Below, in pieces: positions 13,932-22,398 of a stretch of 36,048 bases of DNA. Position 1 is the stretch's first letter. Every line of letters starts with the position of its first letter. Below the pieces are notes generated by a model. It worked only from the letters and a program-made list of their open reading frames with translations. It did not search any database and was not told where the DNA came from. Source of the DNA: JBKPCD01 sp046727175 (lineage in GTDB: Bacteria > Acidobacteriota > Vicinamibacteria > Vicinamibacterales > 2-12-FULL-66-21); the NCBI GenBank assembly GCA_046727175.1, contig JBKPCD010000275.1, positions 1 through 36,048 on the forward strand. Direction: 5' to 3'. The translations under genes were made by a program, and so were the position numbers.

Positions 13932-15920
13932 TCACGATCCTGCCGTGAACCGGCAACGGACGAGGAGCGCCTGAAACCGAGGATCGGCCCGGAACGCATC
14001 CCAGTTCGGGTCCACCGGGAGAAATATGAGGTGGACGTCCCGCTCGTCGTACGCCTGGTCGAGACTCTCGAACGCGGCGTCGCGTTCGCCGAGGCCGGCG
14101 TGCACGAACGCCATCGCGTACGGCGGAACGTACCGTTCGCGCGAAATCGTTTCCAGCGTTCGCAGCACCTCGCGCGCCTCACCGATTCGCCCCATCTTCG
14201 CGAGGAGATGACCCGTAAACGAGAGCGCCTTGCTGTTGTTGCCGGAGAGGCTTCCGGCGTCGGCAAACGCCTCGAGGGCGCGCTCGTTATCGCCGGTTTG
14301 CGCGTACACCTGACCGAGCTCAATGTAGCCGATCCAGAGCTGCGAATCGACGGCGATTGCGCGGCGCGCGTGCTCGACTGCGGCGGCAAAGTCGCGAGCC
14401 TGATACGCGACTTGTGCCGAGAGCGCATGCGTGAGGGGCGCGAACGGTTCGAGCTCTCGCGCGCGACGCATCGACACTTGCGCTTCCCCCTGCCGGCCTT
14501 GCTGCGAAAGCGCGTGTCCCAGGATCCGGTGCGCCGCCGCGTTGCTCGGATCGAGTGCGATCGCCCGCCGGAGCTCCGCCTCTGCAGCCTGCCAGTCCCA
14601 GTCCAACAGCCAGTTCACATATCCCGTGACGAAGTGCGCTTCTGCGAGTTCGGGGTTGGCGCGAATCGCCTGGGCTGCTGCTTCACGCGCCTTCGGCCAC
14701 ACGGCATGCGGCCGCGCATCGCTATTCATGGCACTTGCCGCGTACGTGAACGCCAGGCCCGACCAGGCGAGAGCGTAGTCCGGATCGAGCGCGATCGCTC
14801 GCTCGTAGTGCTGGATGGCGCGCGCGGTCGACTCCGGCGTTCGTCGGTTCTCGAGGTGTCGCGCCTTGAGATACAGGTCGTATGCGGCAGCGTTCCGGGT
14901 CTGTCGCGACGTCAATCGGTCCGAGGACAGCCGAAGCCGAATCTGCTCGGCGATGGCGGTGCTGAGCTCCTGCTGAAGCCCAAGAAGGCTCGTCGGCTCC
15001 CGCTCGAACGACTGGGTCCAGACGACCTCCTGATCCCGCACACGAATGAGCTTGGCGATCAGGCGCAACCGACCAGCCTCTCCGCCGAGCGCACCCTCGA
15101 CCAGATAATCGACGCCGAGCTCCTGCCCAATCTCGCCGACCGTCTTCGTCGTCCCCTTGTAGCGCAGCGTGTGGCCTTTGACGCTGAGCCGCAGCTGATC
15201 GATCTGCGCGAGCGAGGCGCTCGTTTCCTCGGTCAGCCCGCCGACGACATATTCGCGCTCGGGATCGCCCGTCAGGTTGTCGAAAGGCAACACGGCCAGA
15301 TTGATACGGGATCCTGTCGAGCCGCCGCCGAGCCGTGTCCATGCGAACAGACCCGTCAGCACCACAACGCTGAATACGGCAGCCACGACGCGCATCCGAT
15401 TCGATGAGGCAACGAGTACCGTCCCAGGCGCATTCGATGCGAGCGGGACGGGCGGTGGTGTCGATTCACCGGCGCGTTTCAATTCGCCGGACGGCGTGGC
15501 CGATCGGCCGGTCGCGACCTCGCCCGAGTCCGCATGCCCGGGCTCGCCGGCGGTAGCGGGTGCCGCCGAGCGGACTGAGGTTGGGACGACCTCAACGGCT
15601 GCGACGAAGCGATACCCCTTCCCGGACACCGTCTCTACGAACACCGGCCGTTCTCGTGAGTCGCGCAGCGCCTGCCGAATCTTCCGAACGGCGGTGTGGA
15701 TGCCGGTTTCGACATCGACGAATACGTCCTTGCCCCACAATCGATCGGCGATCTCGGCGTGACTGACGAGAGCACCTCGCCGCTCGACGAGCAGCGTCAA
15801 GACGTCCATGGGCTGGCGCTCCAGTCGAACCGGTCGCCCGTTGCGGCGCAACTCGTAGGCGGCTACATCGAGGTCGAATTCGGCGAACCGGAACGTCTCA
15901 CGCGAATCGGGCAACAGCAT
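13932..15920 (-). CDS. Winged-helix / TolB-like / TPR membrane regulator
   Basis: A 662-residue CadC-like transmembrane regulator. Residues 8-107 form an OmpR/PhoB-type DNA-binding domain (RFAEFDLDVAAYELRRNG, VSHAEIADRLWG, VRKIRQALRD, GKGYRFVA). A Pro/Thr-rich linker leads to one membrane helix at about 177-196. Outside the membrane, residues 206-340 match the TolB-like N-terminal module (NLAVLPFDNLTGDPEREYV, GVDYLVEGAL, VVWTQSFE), followed by about eight TPR units to residue 655. DNA binding is inside the cell and sensing outside, by family analogy. The family is greatly expanded in Acidobacteriota, and the targets are normally unknown. No Shine-Dalgarno is evident before the ATG at 15920. 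It is followed by a 109-base gap to the radical SAM promoter. Confidence 0.9.
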   Translation of the reverse strand: MLLPDSRETFRFAEFDLDVAAYELRRNGRPVRLERQPMDVLTLLVERRGALVSHAEIADRLWGKDVFVDVETGIHTAVRKIRQALRDSRERPVFVETVSGKGYRFVAAVEVVPTSVRSAAPATAGEPGHADSGEVATGRSATPSGELKRAGESTPPPVPLASNAPGTVLVASSNRMRVVAAVFSVVVLTGLFAWTRLGGGSTGSRINLAVLPFDNLTGDPEREYVVGGLTEETSASLAQIDQLRLSVKGHTLRYKGTTKTVGEIGQELGVDYLVEGALGGEAGRLRLIAKLIRVRDQEVVWTQSFEREPTSLLGLQQELSTAIAEQIRLRLSSDRLTSRQTRNAAAYDLYLKARHLENRRTPESTARAIQHYERAIALDPDYALAWSGLAFTYAASAMNSDARPHAVWPKAREAAAQAIRANPELAEAHFVTGYVNWLLDWDWQAAEAELRRAIALDPSNAAAHRILGHALSQQGRQGEAQVSMRRARELEPFAPLTHALSAQVAYQARDFAAAVEHARRAIAVDSQLWIGYIELGQVYAQTGDNERALEAFADAGSLSGNNSKALSFTGHLLAKMGRIGEAREVLRTLETISRERYVPPYAMAFVHAGLGERDAAFESLDQAYDERDVHLIFLPVDPNWDAFRADPRFQALLVRCRFTAGS

Positions 15921-16108
15921 TGTCAGGACGACACTTACAATGCCATAACGCCGCAGTGCTCTGCTAGTTACAGGTCCTGAAAAGATCCAGAACTTCTCCA
16001 GACGGGCTCCATGGTCGCGCGGGTTGCGATCCCCGAATATGCGCGAGTGCTGGAGGCAGATCCGGCGTCACGATGACCCGGTGTGGCTGCCCCGGCAGGA
16101 GGATCACC

Positions 16109-16675
16109 ATGGACTGGAGAACATCGAACGGGCTCACGTGGAGTGGATTGGCTGCTGCGCTCGGCCTAGCGGCTGTGCTGTTGACGACATCTGGCGGTTC
16201 GGCGCGCGCGCAGTCGAGTGCATCTGGTTCGGAGAACGGGCTGGTCGGGACGTGGGTCGCCCACGTAACGCTTCGCGACTGTGCGAGTCACGCGCCGCTC
16301 GGCACGTTCCCCTCCCTAATCACGTTCCATCGCGGGGGGACGTTTAGCGATGCCCCCGGCAGCCTGGCCTACGCGATCGGACAGCGCAGCCCGGGCCTGG
16401 GCATATGGACTCACGCGGGTGGGCACACGTACGAGCAGAAGATCATTGCGCTGATTCTGTTCGACACGGCACCGAACCTCCCCGGAACCCCTGGATTCAA
16501 TCCGAATCTGCCCTTCTCGCCCGGGTTCTTCGCCGGTTGGCAGACCGTCACGCACACAGTCGTGCAAACCGACGACAACCATCTCGAGTCGTCCGGGACC
16601 AACGCCTTTTACAAGTCCGACGGCACGTTGTACAGAACCGGGTGCTCGACCGCGACAGGGGAACGGTTCCAGTAG
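16109..16675 (+). CDS. Small secreted protein of unknown function
   Basis: A 188-residue exported protein. The start at 16109 follows a strong AGGAGG site 6 bases upstream, so the in-frame ATG at 16073 is rejected. Residues 8-34 form a signal peptide ending near ARAQSS. The mature part opens GLVGTWVAHVTLRDC, then SLITFHRGGTFSDAPG and GIWTHAGGHTYEQKI, and closes with ESSGTNAFYKSDGTLYRTGC. The alternation of Gly-Thr-Trp, FHxGGT and GxGxW motifs suggests a lipocalin-like or beta-barrel fold. I recognise this pattern from uncharacterised proteins of soil bacteria but know no function. Two cysteines, one near each end, could form a disulfide. It is divergent from the TPR regulator. Confidence 0.75.
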   Translation: MDWRTSNGLTWSGLAAALGLAAVLLTTSGGSARAQSSASGSENGLVGTWVAHVTLRDCASHAPLGTFPSLITFHRGGTFSDAPGSLAYAIGQRSPGLGIWTHAGGHTYEQKIIALILFDTAPNLPGTPGFNPNLPFSPGFFAGWQTVTHTVVQTDDNHLESSGTNAFYKSDGTLYRTGCSTATGERFQ

Positions 16676-16703
16676 CGACTGGACTTCACTTGTATTGGCT
16701 GTG

Positions 16704-16725
16704 GGGCGGGGCTGAAGCCCCGCCC
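16704..16725 (+). terminator. GGGCGGGGCT hairpin, candidate terminator
   Basis: A perfect 10-bp inverted repeat (GGGCGGGGCT / AGCCCCGCCC) with a 2-base loop lies 28 bases after the secreted-protein stop and 31 bases before the convergent EamA stop. There is no T-run, so Rho-independent termination is not certain. Similar GC-rich palindromes occur as dispersed repeats in many high-GC bacteria. Confidence 0.55.
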
Positions 16726-16756
16726 GTACATGCCGAATCGCAAGGCCGAAGCGCGC

Positions 16757-17647
16757 TCAAGGGAGCGGCTGGCCCTCTCGCGGCCCGGCGGCGCGCTTCA
16801 TCACGAGGACGACGCTGAGCAGCACCAGGATGCCGCCGACGGCGACTCGCGGCGTGAGACGCTCACCGAGCACCAGCGCCCCTAGCAAAACCGCGAGCAA
16901 CGGCTCGAGGACCGACGTCAGCAGCATTCGCGTGGCGCCGATTCGCTTCATCAGCCAATAATTCAGCCAGAACGCCAAAAGCGATCCGGCAAGAGCGAGA
17001 TACACAACGGATACGAGCGCCGTACCCGTCCAGCGGACGCCCAGCGGATTTCCTTCAGTGAAGATCGACAAGATCAGGAGGGGCGGCAAGCCGCTCGCAA
17101 TCTGACCCGTCATGAGCGTGGTGCTCGGCAGATGACTCCCTTTCGCACGGACGAACACGTAGGCAGCCGCCACGACGAAAGCGGAGGCGGCGACGGCTGC
17201 GCAGGCCGCTGCCGAAAGAGGACCCGAGACGTGGAGCTCGTTGGCGAAGACCACCGCTATCCCGGTGATGCCGGCGATCAGACCAACGAGCTTCGATGGT
17301 GTGATGTGTTCGTCCGGCAGCAGTGGCTGCGCAACTACGAGCGCAAAAGCGGGCGTGATTGCTTGAATGACCGCCATCAGACCAGAAGAGACATACTGCG
17401 CCGCCCAGAACAACAGCGAGTAGTTCGCCGTGAACAGCATGATTCCAGTCCCGACGATCAACCGTCGATCCGCCGGCGCCCGCGGAATCCCGTGCCCGCG
17501 TACGAGTGCAACGGGCGCAAGGACGATGAGAGCGATGACCAATCGAGTGGCCGCGAATGCGAACGGCGGGACATCCGTGACGCCAAGCTTGATGAACAGC
17601 CAGACGGTCCCCCAGATGAAGCAGACGAAAATCCAAGCCGGGAGCAC
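16757..17647 (-). CDS. EamA/DMT-family transporter
   Basis: A 296-residue membrane protein with ten hydrophobic segments in two repeated halves, each an EamA module. Typical stretches are FIWGTVWLFIKLGV near the N-terminus, ALVVAQPLLPDE at about 102-113, GITGIAVVFANEL in the first half, and TSVLEPLLAVLLGALVLGERLTP in the second. Members export amino acids, nucleosides or other metabolites; the substrate is not deducible. The start is a GTG; no strong ribosome site is visible. It is divergent from the DenD-like gene, with a heptamer repeat in the 56-base gap between them. Confidence 0.88.
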   Translation of the reverse strand: MLPAWIFVCFIWGTVWLFIKLGVTDVPPFAFAATRLVIALIVLAPVALVRGHGIPRAPADRRLIVGTGIMLFTANYSLLFWAAQYVSSGLMAVIQAITPAFALVVAQPLLPDEHITPSKLVGLIAGITGIAVVFANELHVSGPLSAAACAAVAASAFVVAAAYVFVRAKGSHLPSTTLMTGQIASGLPPLLILSIFTEGNPLGVRWTGTALVSVVYLALAGSLLAFWLNYWLMKRIGATRMLLTSVLEPLLAVLLGALVLGERLTPRVAVGGILVLLSVVLVMKRAAGPREGQPLP

Positions 17648-17664
17648 AAGAATTGTCGATGGCA

Positions 17665-17685
17665 GATTGTTGATTGTAGATTGTT
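17665..17685. repeat. GATTGTT/GATTGTA heptamer triplet
   Basis: Three consecutive heptamers, GATTGTT, GATTGTA and GATTGTT, fill the space between the divergent EamA and DenD-like genes. No inverted arm is present, which makes this the only direct-only member of the heptamer class and the only one clearly inside a shared promoter region. Confidence 0.75.
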
Positions 17686-17703
17686 ACCGGATTGCACGAC
17701 ACC

Positions 17704-18702
17704 ATGAACATCGTCATCACGGGCGGCGCGGGGTTCCTCGGCCGCCGTCTCACGCAGAAGCTGCTGCAGCGCGGAACGCTGCGTGGACCCGATGGTCGTG
17801 AACGGCGCATCGACCGGATCACGACCGTGGACATGGAGACTTCCGCTCCGGTTCAGGATGGCCGGGTGCGGCACGTGACTGGCGATATCTCGGATTCCGT
17901 CGTCGTCGACCGCGTCGTCGATCGTGAGACCGCGTCGATTTTCCATCTGGCCGCGGTCGTGAGCGGAATGGCCGAAGCGGATTTCGAGCTCGGCCTGCGA
18001 ATCAACGTCGACGCTTCGCGAACGCTGCTCGACGTCTGCCGGAAGAAGGCGAGCTGTCCGAGAATCGTGTTCACGAGCTCGGTCGCGGTCTACGGCGGGG
18101 CGCTGCCGGACATCGTGACCGACACCACTACGCTGAACCCGCAGTCCTCGTACGGAACACAGAAGGCGATCGTCGAGCTGCTGATCGCCGATTACACCCG
18201 TCGAGGGTTCACCGACGGACGAGTGCTGCGGCTGCCGACGATCACCGTGCGTCCTGGCCGGCCGAACGCAGCCGCCTCGTCGTTCGTCAGCGGAATCGTC
18301 CGCGAGCCGTTGCACGGCGAAACGTCAATCTGTCCCGTCGATCCCGCCACGCGACTCTGGGTGCTGTCGCCGGCGACCGCGATCGACTGCCTCATCGTCG
18401 GACACGACATCGAAAGTGAGGCCCTGGGTACAAACCGCAGCGTGAACCTGCCGGGGATCTCCGTCAGCGTTGGCGAGATGATCGCCGCGCTCGAGCGCGT
18501 CGCCGGTCCCGAGGTCGTTCGCCGGATTCGGATGGAACGGGATCCGCGCGTGGAGGGCATCGTCGCGAGCTGGCCCGGCGCCTGGGACACCAGCCGGGCG
18601 CGGTCGCTCGGCTTTCCGAGCGACCGCGATTTCGACGACGTCATTCGCGCCTACATGAACGAGCGCTTCACACCTTCTTCGTCTTCCACCGGCCCCGCTT
18701 GA
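17704..18702 (+). CDS. denD: D-erythronate dehydrogenase-like NAD-dependent epimerase/dehydrogenase
   Basis: A 332-residue extended short-chain dehydrogenase. The cofactor loop GGAGFLG is at 7-13, the catalytic serine region TSSVAVYGG at 124-132, and the YxxxK pair is Y150/K154. Length and stretches such as VITGGAGFLGRRL, GDISD, HLAAVVSG and RLPTITVRPGRPNAAASSFVSGIVREPL (written here only in part as RPGRPNAAASSF) are close to DenD, which oxidises D-erythronate to 2-oxo-tetronate. The companion kinase and aldolase genes of that pathway are absent here, so the substrate could differ. The ATG at 17704 is chosen over an in-frame TTG at 17692; its ribosome site is weak. Its 3' end overlaps the convergent MATE gene by 35 bases. 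Confidence 0.8.
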   Translation: MNIVITGGAGFLGRRLTQKLLQRGTLRGPDGRERRIDRITTVDMETSAPVQDGRVRHVTGDISDSVVVDRVVDRETASIFHLAAVVSGMAEADFELGLRINVDASRTLLDVCRKKASCPRIVFTSSVAVYGGALPDIVTDTTTLNPQSSYGTQKAIVELLIADYTRRGFTDGRVLRLPTITVRPGRPNAAASSFVSGIVREPLHGETSICPVDPATRLWVLSPATAIDCLIVGHDIESEALGTNRSVNLPGISVSVGEMIAALERVAGPEVVRRIRMERDPRVEGIVASWPGAWDTSRARSLGFPSDRDFDDVIRAYMNERFTPSSSSTGPA

Positions 18703-20107
18703 AGAGCACCGCGCTGACGACGGCGAGCGACGAATAGGCAATGGTGAGCGCGATGAACACCCCGTGCGGGCCAAGGCCGGCCCGCACGGCGAGCCACCAC
18801 GCCAGCGGGATCTCCCAGAGCCAGAAGATGAACAGGTTGATCACCGTCGGCGTCCAGGTATCGCCCGCGCCGTTGAACGACTGCGTCAGCACCATCCCGC
18901 ACGCGTAGAACACGAACCCGAGGCTGACGATCCGCAAACAGCCGATGGCAAACGGCTGCACGGCAGGATCGCTCGTAAAGAGTCGCGCGATGAAGCCGGC
19001 CCCGACAAGGAACAGGAGACCGACGACCCCGAGTACGATCATGTTGTAGATGGCCGCCGTCCAGACCGCACGCTCCGCCCGATCCGGCCGCCCTGCCCCG
19101 AGGTTCTGCCCCACCATCGTCGCGGCCGCGTTGCTGACGCCGAAAGCTGGCAGCAGCGCGAAGATGATGACGCGAATGCCGATCGTGTACCCGGCGAGCG
19201 CGTCGCTCCCGAACACTGACAGGATTCGCACCAGGCCGACGTAACTCGCCGTGCCAATCAGGATCTGGAGCGTGCCGGATCCGGAGAGGCGCAACACGCT
19301 CTTCATGATCGACAGATCGAGGCGCAAGTGGCGCCGGGCCAGCTTCACACGGCCCCGTCCGCGCGCGAGCGTGACGAGCTGATAGCCGACTGCACTGCCG
19401 CGGCCGATGTTGGTGGCGACGGCCGCGCCCGTTACGCCGAGCTCGGGGAACGGCCCCACGCCGAAGATGAAGCACGGGCCGAGCACGATGTTCAGCAGGT
19501 TGCCAAACCACAGCACGCGCATGGCGATCGACGCGTCACCCGATCCGCGGAACACCGCATTCATCAGGAACAGCAGGAGCACGGTCGCGTTGCCGCCGAG
19601 CATCACGCGCGTGAAGCCGCTGCCGGTTCGAATCACGTCGGCCGAGGCGCCCATGACACCGAGCAGGCGGGACGCTTGCGGCGCGGCGATTGCCGCGATG
19701 AGCGCGGCCACGATCACGCCAAGCAGGATCGACTGACTCGCCGCGCCCGATGCCCCCTCGGGATCCCGTTCACCGGTGCGCCGCGCGACGAGCGCCATCG
19801 CGCCGATCGACAGCCCCATCGCTGCGGTGTAGATCATCGTCATCATCGACTCGGTGAGGCCCACCGTCGCTACGGCATCCGCGCCGAGGTGCGCAACCCA
19901 GAACACGTCCGCAATCGCGAAGATGGACTCCATGGCCATCTCCATGACCATTGGCACCGCGAGCACGATGACCGCGCGGCCGATCGGGGCGGTCGTGTAG
20001 TCCATCGGCGATCCGCGGACGGCCTCACGAAGCGTGCTCCAGAGGCCGGTCGACTGACGCCTGTCCATCGCCGGTACGCCAGCCGTTTCATCGATCAAAG
20101 TAGACAT
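18668..20107 (-). CDS. MATE-family multidrug efflux transporter
   Basis: A 479-residue transporter with 12 predicted membrane segments forming two MatE halves. Marks of the family are AVPMVMEMAMESIFAIADVF in the first helix, LGADAVATVGLTE, GLSIGAMALVARRTGERD, and in the second half FGVSNAAATMVGQNLGAGRPDRAERAV and FNGAGDTWTPT. Members expel cationic drugs and dyes or metabolites against Na+ or H+. The N-terminal 35 residues are hydrophilic and longer than usual. An AGGTG site lies about 6 bases before the ATG. It overlaps the DenD-like gene tail to tail by 35 bases. The 266-base region upstream would hold its control sites. Confidence 0.92.
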   Translation of the reverse strand: MSTLIDETAGVPAMDRRQSTGLWSTLREAVRGSPMDYTTAPIGRAVIVLAVPMVMEMAMESIFAIADVFWVAHLGADAVATVGLTESMMTMIYTAAMGLSIGAMALVARRTGERDPEGASGAASQSILLGVIVAALIAAIAAPQASRLLGVMGASADVIRTGSGFTRVMLGGNATVLLLFLMNAVFRGSGDASIAMRVLWFGNLLNIVLGPCFIFGVGPFPELGVTGAAVATNIGRGSAVGYQLVTLARGRGRVKLARRHLRLDLSIMKSVLRLSGSGTLQILIGTASYVGLVRILSVFGSDALAGYTIGIRVIIFALLPAFGVSNAAATMVGQNLGAGRPDRAERAVWTAAIYNMIVLGVVGLLFLVGAGFIARLFTSDPAVQPFAIGCLRIVSLGFVFYACGMVLTQSFNGAGDTWTPTVINLFIFWLWEIPLAWWLAVRAGLGPHGVFIALTIAYSSLAVVSAVLFKRGRWKTKKV

Positions 20108-20373
20108 GTGAGCACCTGCAAGAAGGTTGAGCCGAGGAGGGCGTAGGTGCGCGCAGCCCTCAGAACGCGACCGGTTTCGATTGACTCTTCGGGAAAACCA
20201 ACTGCTCGCGGGGCCGGTCGCTCAGCGACGATCGGCTGCGAACATCAGCGCGGTCCCTGTCGGGACGGTGGGTCGAATTCGCATCGGACCTTCTCGAACG
20301 GGAGAGCTAGTGTAGCCGATCGTCGGCGCACATGCAACGGCGGCGCGGTGAACGGGCGGCGACGGCGGTGGGA
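20108..20373. other. Intergenic leader region of the MATE gene
   Basis: No coding frame is convincing here. An inverted repeat, GCGACCGG (20167-20174) and CCGGTCGC (20214-20221), and a small GTCCC/GGGAC hairpin (20253-20266) are the only structures noticed. I see no known riboswitch signature. The minus-strand transcript of the MATE gene would start somewhere in this stretch. Confidence 0.4.
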
Positions 20374-21249
20374 CTACCCGGCGCGCGTGCCATTCGGCAC
20401 AGGCCACTCGGGCTGTGCAAGCGCGGGTCGCAGGTGATCCGCGTAGCCGATATCGAACAGCATCGCTTCCGAGAGATGACCGCGGATCGTCTTCGGAGGA
20501 AGGTTGACGACGAAGAGTGCCTGACGGCCGACGAGATCGCTCGGGGCCGGTCGCTCCTGTTTGATGCCGGCCACCACCGCGCGCTCGCGGTCACCGAAAT
20601 CCACGGACAGCAACATCAACCGGTCCGCCCCCGGAACATCGCGCACTGTTCGGATCGTACCCACACGCACATCGAGAGCATCGAGGGCGTCGGCAGGCGC
20701 CTGGGGCTTGAGCGCCGATGGCTGGAATGCGCCTCTCGATCGATCGCGCTCGCTGAGCAGTTCCTCGATCTGCTGGAGATGGTTGAGGTCGTGCCCCGCG
20801 TAGAGGCTCACGAGATGACGGAGCGTTTCCTTGCCGCGTTCCTGGTGTACGCCATAGTGATCGAGCTCGGATTCTGTAAGGCCGTCGATCAGCTTCAGCA
20901 GCGACTCGCGGAGCGGACGAAAGAGCGCCAGCGATTCGAAGGCATCGCGCGTCGAGTACTTCAGGCCCGTCGCCCACCTGCTCTGGTCGAACGCCTGGAT
21001 TGGAGTGCCAGGCGTCGACAGGATCATGCGGAACCGGTAGGCACCGACGACCTCCGCATCTGCGAGATGGGTGACAATTTCGGCAACGGACCATCGTTCG
21101 GGTCCCTTTTTCCACCGGAGATCGTCTGCGGATCGGCCGGCAAGCAGGGTGCCAATCCGCTGTGCCGTCGATCCGAGCACTTCCCGAGGGTCGCATCCCC
21201 CCACGTATCCCGTGATGCGCGTGACATACTGTTCAACGGTTTCTGGCAC
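20374..21249 (-). CDS. DinB domain fused to a tRNA-binding (CsaA/MetG-C-like) domain
   Basis: A 291-residue two-domain protein. Residues 20-168 are a DinB-type four-helix bundle with an intact histidine triad: H61 in VTHLADAE, H153 and H157 in YAGHDLNHLQQIEELL. Residues 188-268 are an OB-fold tRNA-binding domain like CsaA or the C-terminus of methionyl-tRNA synthetase: ALDVRVGTIRTVRDVPGADR, VDFGDRERAVVAGI, GRQALFVVNLPPKTIRG and SEAMLF follow the family block by block. A 20-residue Ala/Pro linker joins them. The fusion is in one uninterrupted frame with uniform composition, so it does not look like an assembly artefact. The combination suggests a metal- or thiol-dependent enzyme or chaperone acting on RNA-bound substrates; this is inference. 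The LysR stop lies 98 bases upstream, in the same orientation. Confidence 0.87.
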   Translation of the reverse strand: MPETVEQYVTRITGYVGGCDPREVLGSTAQRIGTLLAGRSADDLRWKKGPERWSVAEIVTHLADAEVVGAYRFRMILSTPGTPIQAFDQSRWATGLKYSTRDAFESLALFRPLRESLLKLIDGLTESELDHYGVHQERGKETLRHLVSLYAGHDLNHLQQIEELLSERDRSRGAFQPSALKPQAPADALDALDVRVGTIRTVRDVPGADRLMLLSVDFGDRERAVVAGIKQERPAPSDLVGRQALFVVNLPPKTIRGHLSEAMLFDIGYADHLRPALAQPEWPVPNGTRAG

Positions 21250-21347
21250 GCCTCATTGCTCCTTCGACAAACCGGAAGACGTCAGATTAGCCGGGTCGGA
21301 TCGCGTCACACCAGGGAAAGCATTTCGACGAAAGTGATGAGCGCGGC

Positions 21348-22274
21348 TCATGCCGTGGCGCTCTTCGGCGGCTGCCGGCATGCGGGTGTCGCACGCGAAG
21401 CGATGAGATCGATGAAATCGACGAGGTATGGGGGATCGGGCTGCGCCTTCAATGTGACCGCCGTCCATCGCCGGCGCATGCCCCGGTGTGTGATCGACAA
21501 GGCGACCAGCGCACGCGCGTCGAGGGCCAGCTGCGCGGACCAGCGCGGCAGCACGCCGACGCCAATCCCCGCCTGCGCCATCGCGATCATCGCCTCGGTC
21601 AGCATGATGAAGGACACGCGCGCCGGCACGAGGCCCGCGGGATCGAGGACGCGGCGGAACACGAAGCTGTCCTCGCGAGCGCTCGCGTACAGCAGCAGGT
21701 GTTCCTGTGCGAGGTCCCGCGGCGACAGCCACCTGCGCTTCGCCAGGTGATGCGTCGGCGCGAGAATCGCAACCATCTCGTCCTCGAACAGCGGATAACG
21801 CCGGAACCGGCGGTCGATGCGATCGTCGGTCAGAATCGCGAGGTCCAGGCGGCCGGCCAGGAGCGCGTCGACCGGCATGTCGGTCGCGTCCGGCATGATG
21901 GCGACGTTGACGCGCGGATGCTTGCGATGAAACGTCGCGAGGAGCGGGGCCAGCCAATGATAGCCGGTGTTGCATTGGGTGCACACCCGTATCACACCCT
22001 CGCTGGACCCGGCGAGCCGGTGCACGTCCGCTTCGGCGCGCTCCAGATCCTGGAGCACGCGTCTGGCGCTCTCGAGGACGCGGCGCCCCGCTGCCGTCAG
22101 CACCATGCGCCTGCCGAGCCGCAGGAAAAACGGCGTCTTGAACCGCGACTCGATGTCGCGAAGCTGATGGCTCAGCGCCGACTGCGTCAGGTACAGGCGG
22201 GCAGCCGCCTTCGTCATGCTGCCGGCCTCGGCAATCTCGCGCACGAGCCGTAGGTGGCGGATTTCGATCTCCAT
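21348..22274 (-). CDS. LysR-family regulator, MetR-like
   Basis: A 308-residue LysR regulator. The N-terminal helix-turn-helix (HLRLVREIAEAGSMTKAAAR, LTQSALSHQLRDIE at about 29-42) and the periplasmic-binding-like effector domain from about 90 (GVIRVCTQCNTGYHWLAPLL, GRLDLAILTD, GIGVGVLPRWS) are standard. The CNTGYHWL stretch is reminiscent of MetR, the homocysteine-responsive regulator of methionine genes, but no met genes are nearby. It is divergent from a secreted HEIGH-motif gene and upstream of the DinB/tRNA-binding fusion, which may be its target or co-transcribed. An ATGA-N7-TCAT dyad lies 30 bases before its start. Confidence 0.9.
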   Translation of the reverse strand: MEIEIRHLRLVREIAEAGSMTKAAARLYLTQSALSHQLRDIESRFKTPFFLRLGRRMVLTAAGRRVLESARRVLQDLERAEADVHRLAGSSEGVIRVCTQCNTGYHWLAPLLATFHRKHPRVNVAIMPDATDMPVDALLAGRLDLAILTDDRIDRRFRRYPLFEDEMVAILAPTHHLAKRRWLSPRDLAQEHLLLYASAREDSFVFRRVLDPAGLVPARVSFIMLTEAMIAMAQAGIGVGVLPRWSAQLALDARALVALSITHRGMRRRWTAVTLKAQPDPPYLVDFIDLIASRATPACRQPPKSATA

Positions 22275-22303
22275 CGCGTCCTCCGGGCCCGACCGATCCT
22301 ACC

Positions 22304-22318
22304 ATGAGGGCCATTCAT
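22304..22318. promoter_or_regulatory. ATGA-N7-TCAT dyad, possible LysR site
   Basis: A perfect short dyad, ATGA at 22304-22307 and TCAT at 22315-22318, lies in the gap between the divergent LysR gene and the HEIGH-motif gene. MetR-type sites are TGAA-N5-TTCA, which this resembles. Position fits autoregulation and control of the divergent gene. Confidence 0.45.
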
Positions 22319-22398
22319 CATGTGGACAAAAACAATGCGTTTGATTCATGCCAGCACTGACCCCTACGGTGGTGTCGAACGGCAGCGGAGGAGACGCG

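Noticed and set aside
14031..15407. Long open frame (458 codons) opposite the winged-helix TPR gene
   Set aside because: Composition is Arg/Glu/Asp-rich without hydrophobic cores, and the opposite strand carries clear domains. It is a shadow typical of GC-rich DNA.
20108..20373. Riboswitch upstream of the MATE gene
   Set aside because: Only simple inverted repeats are seen; no conserved core of a known riboswitch class was recognised.
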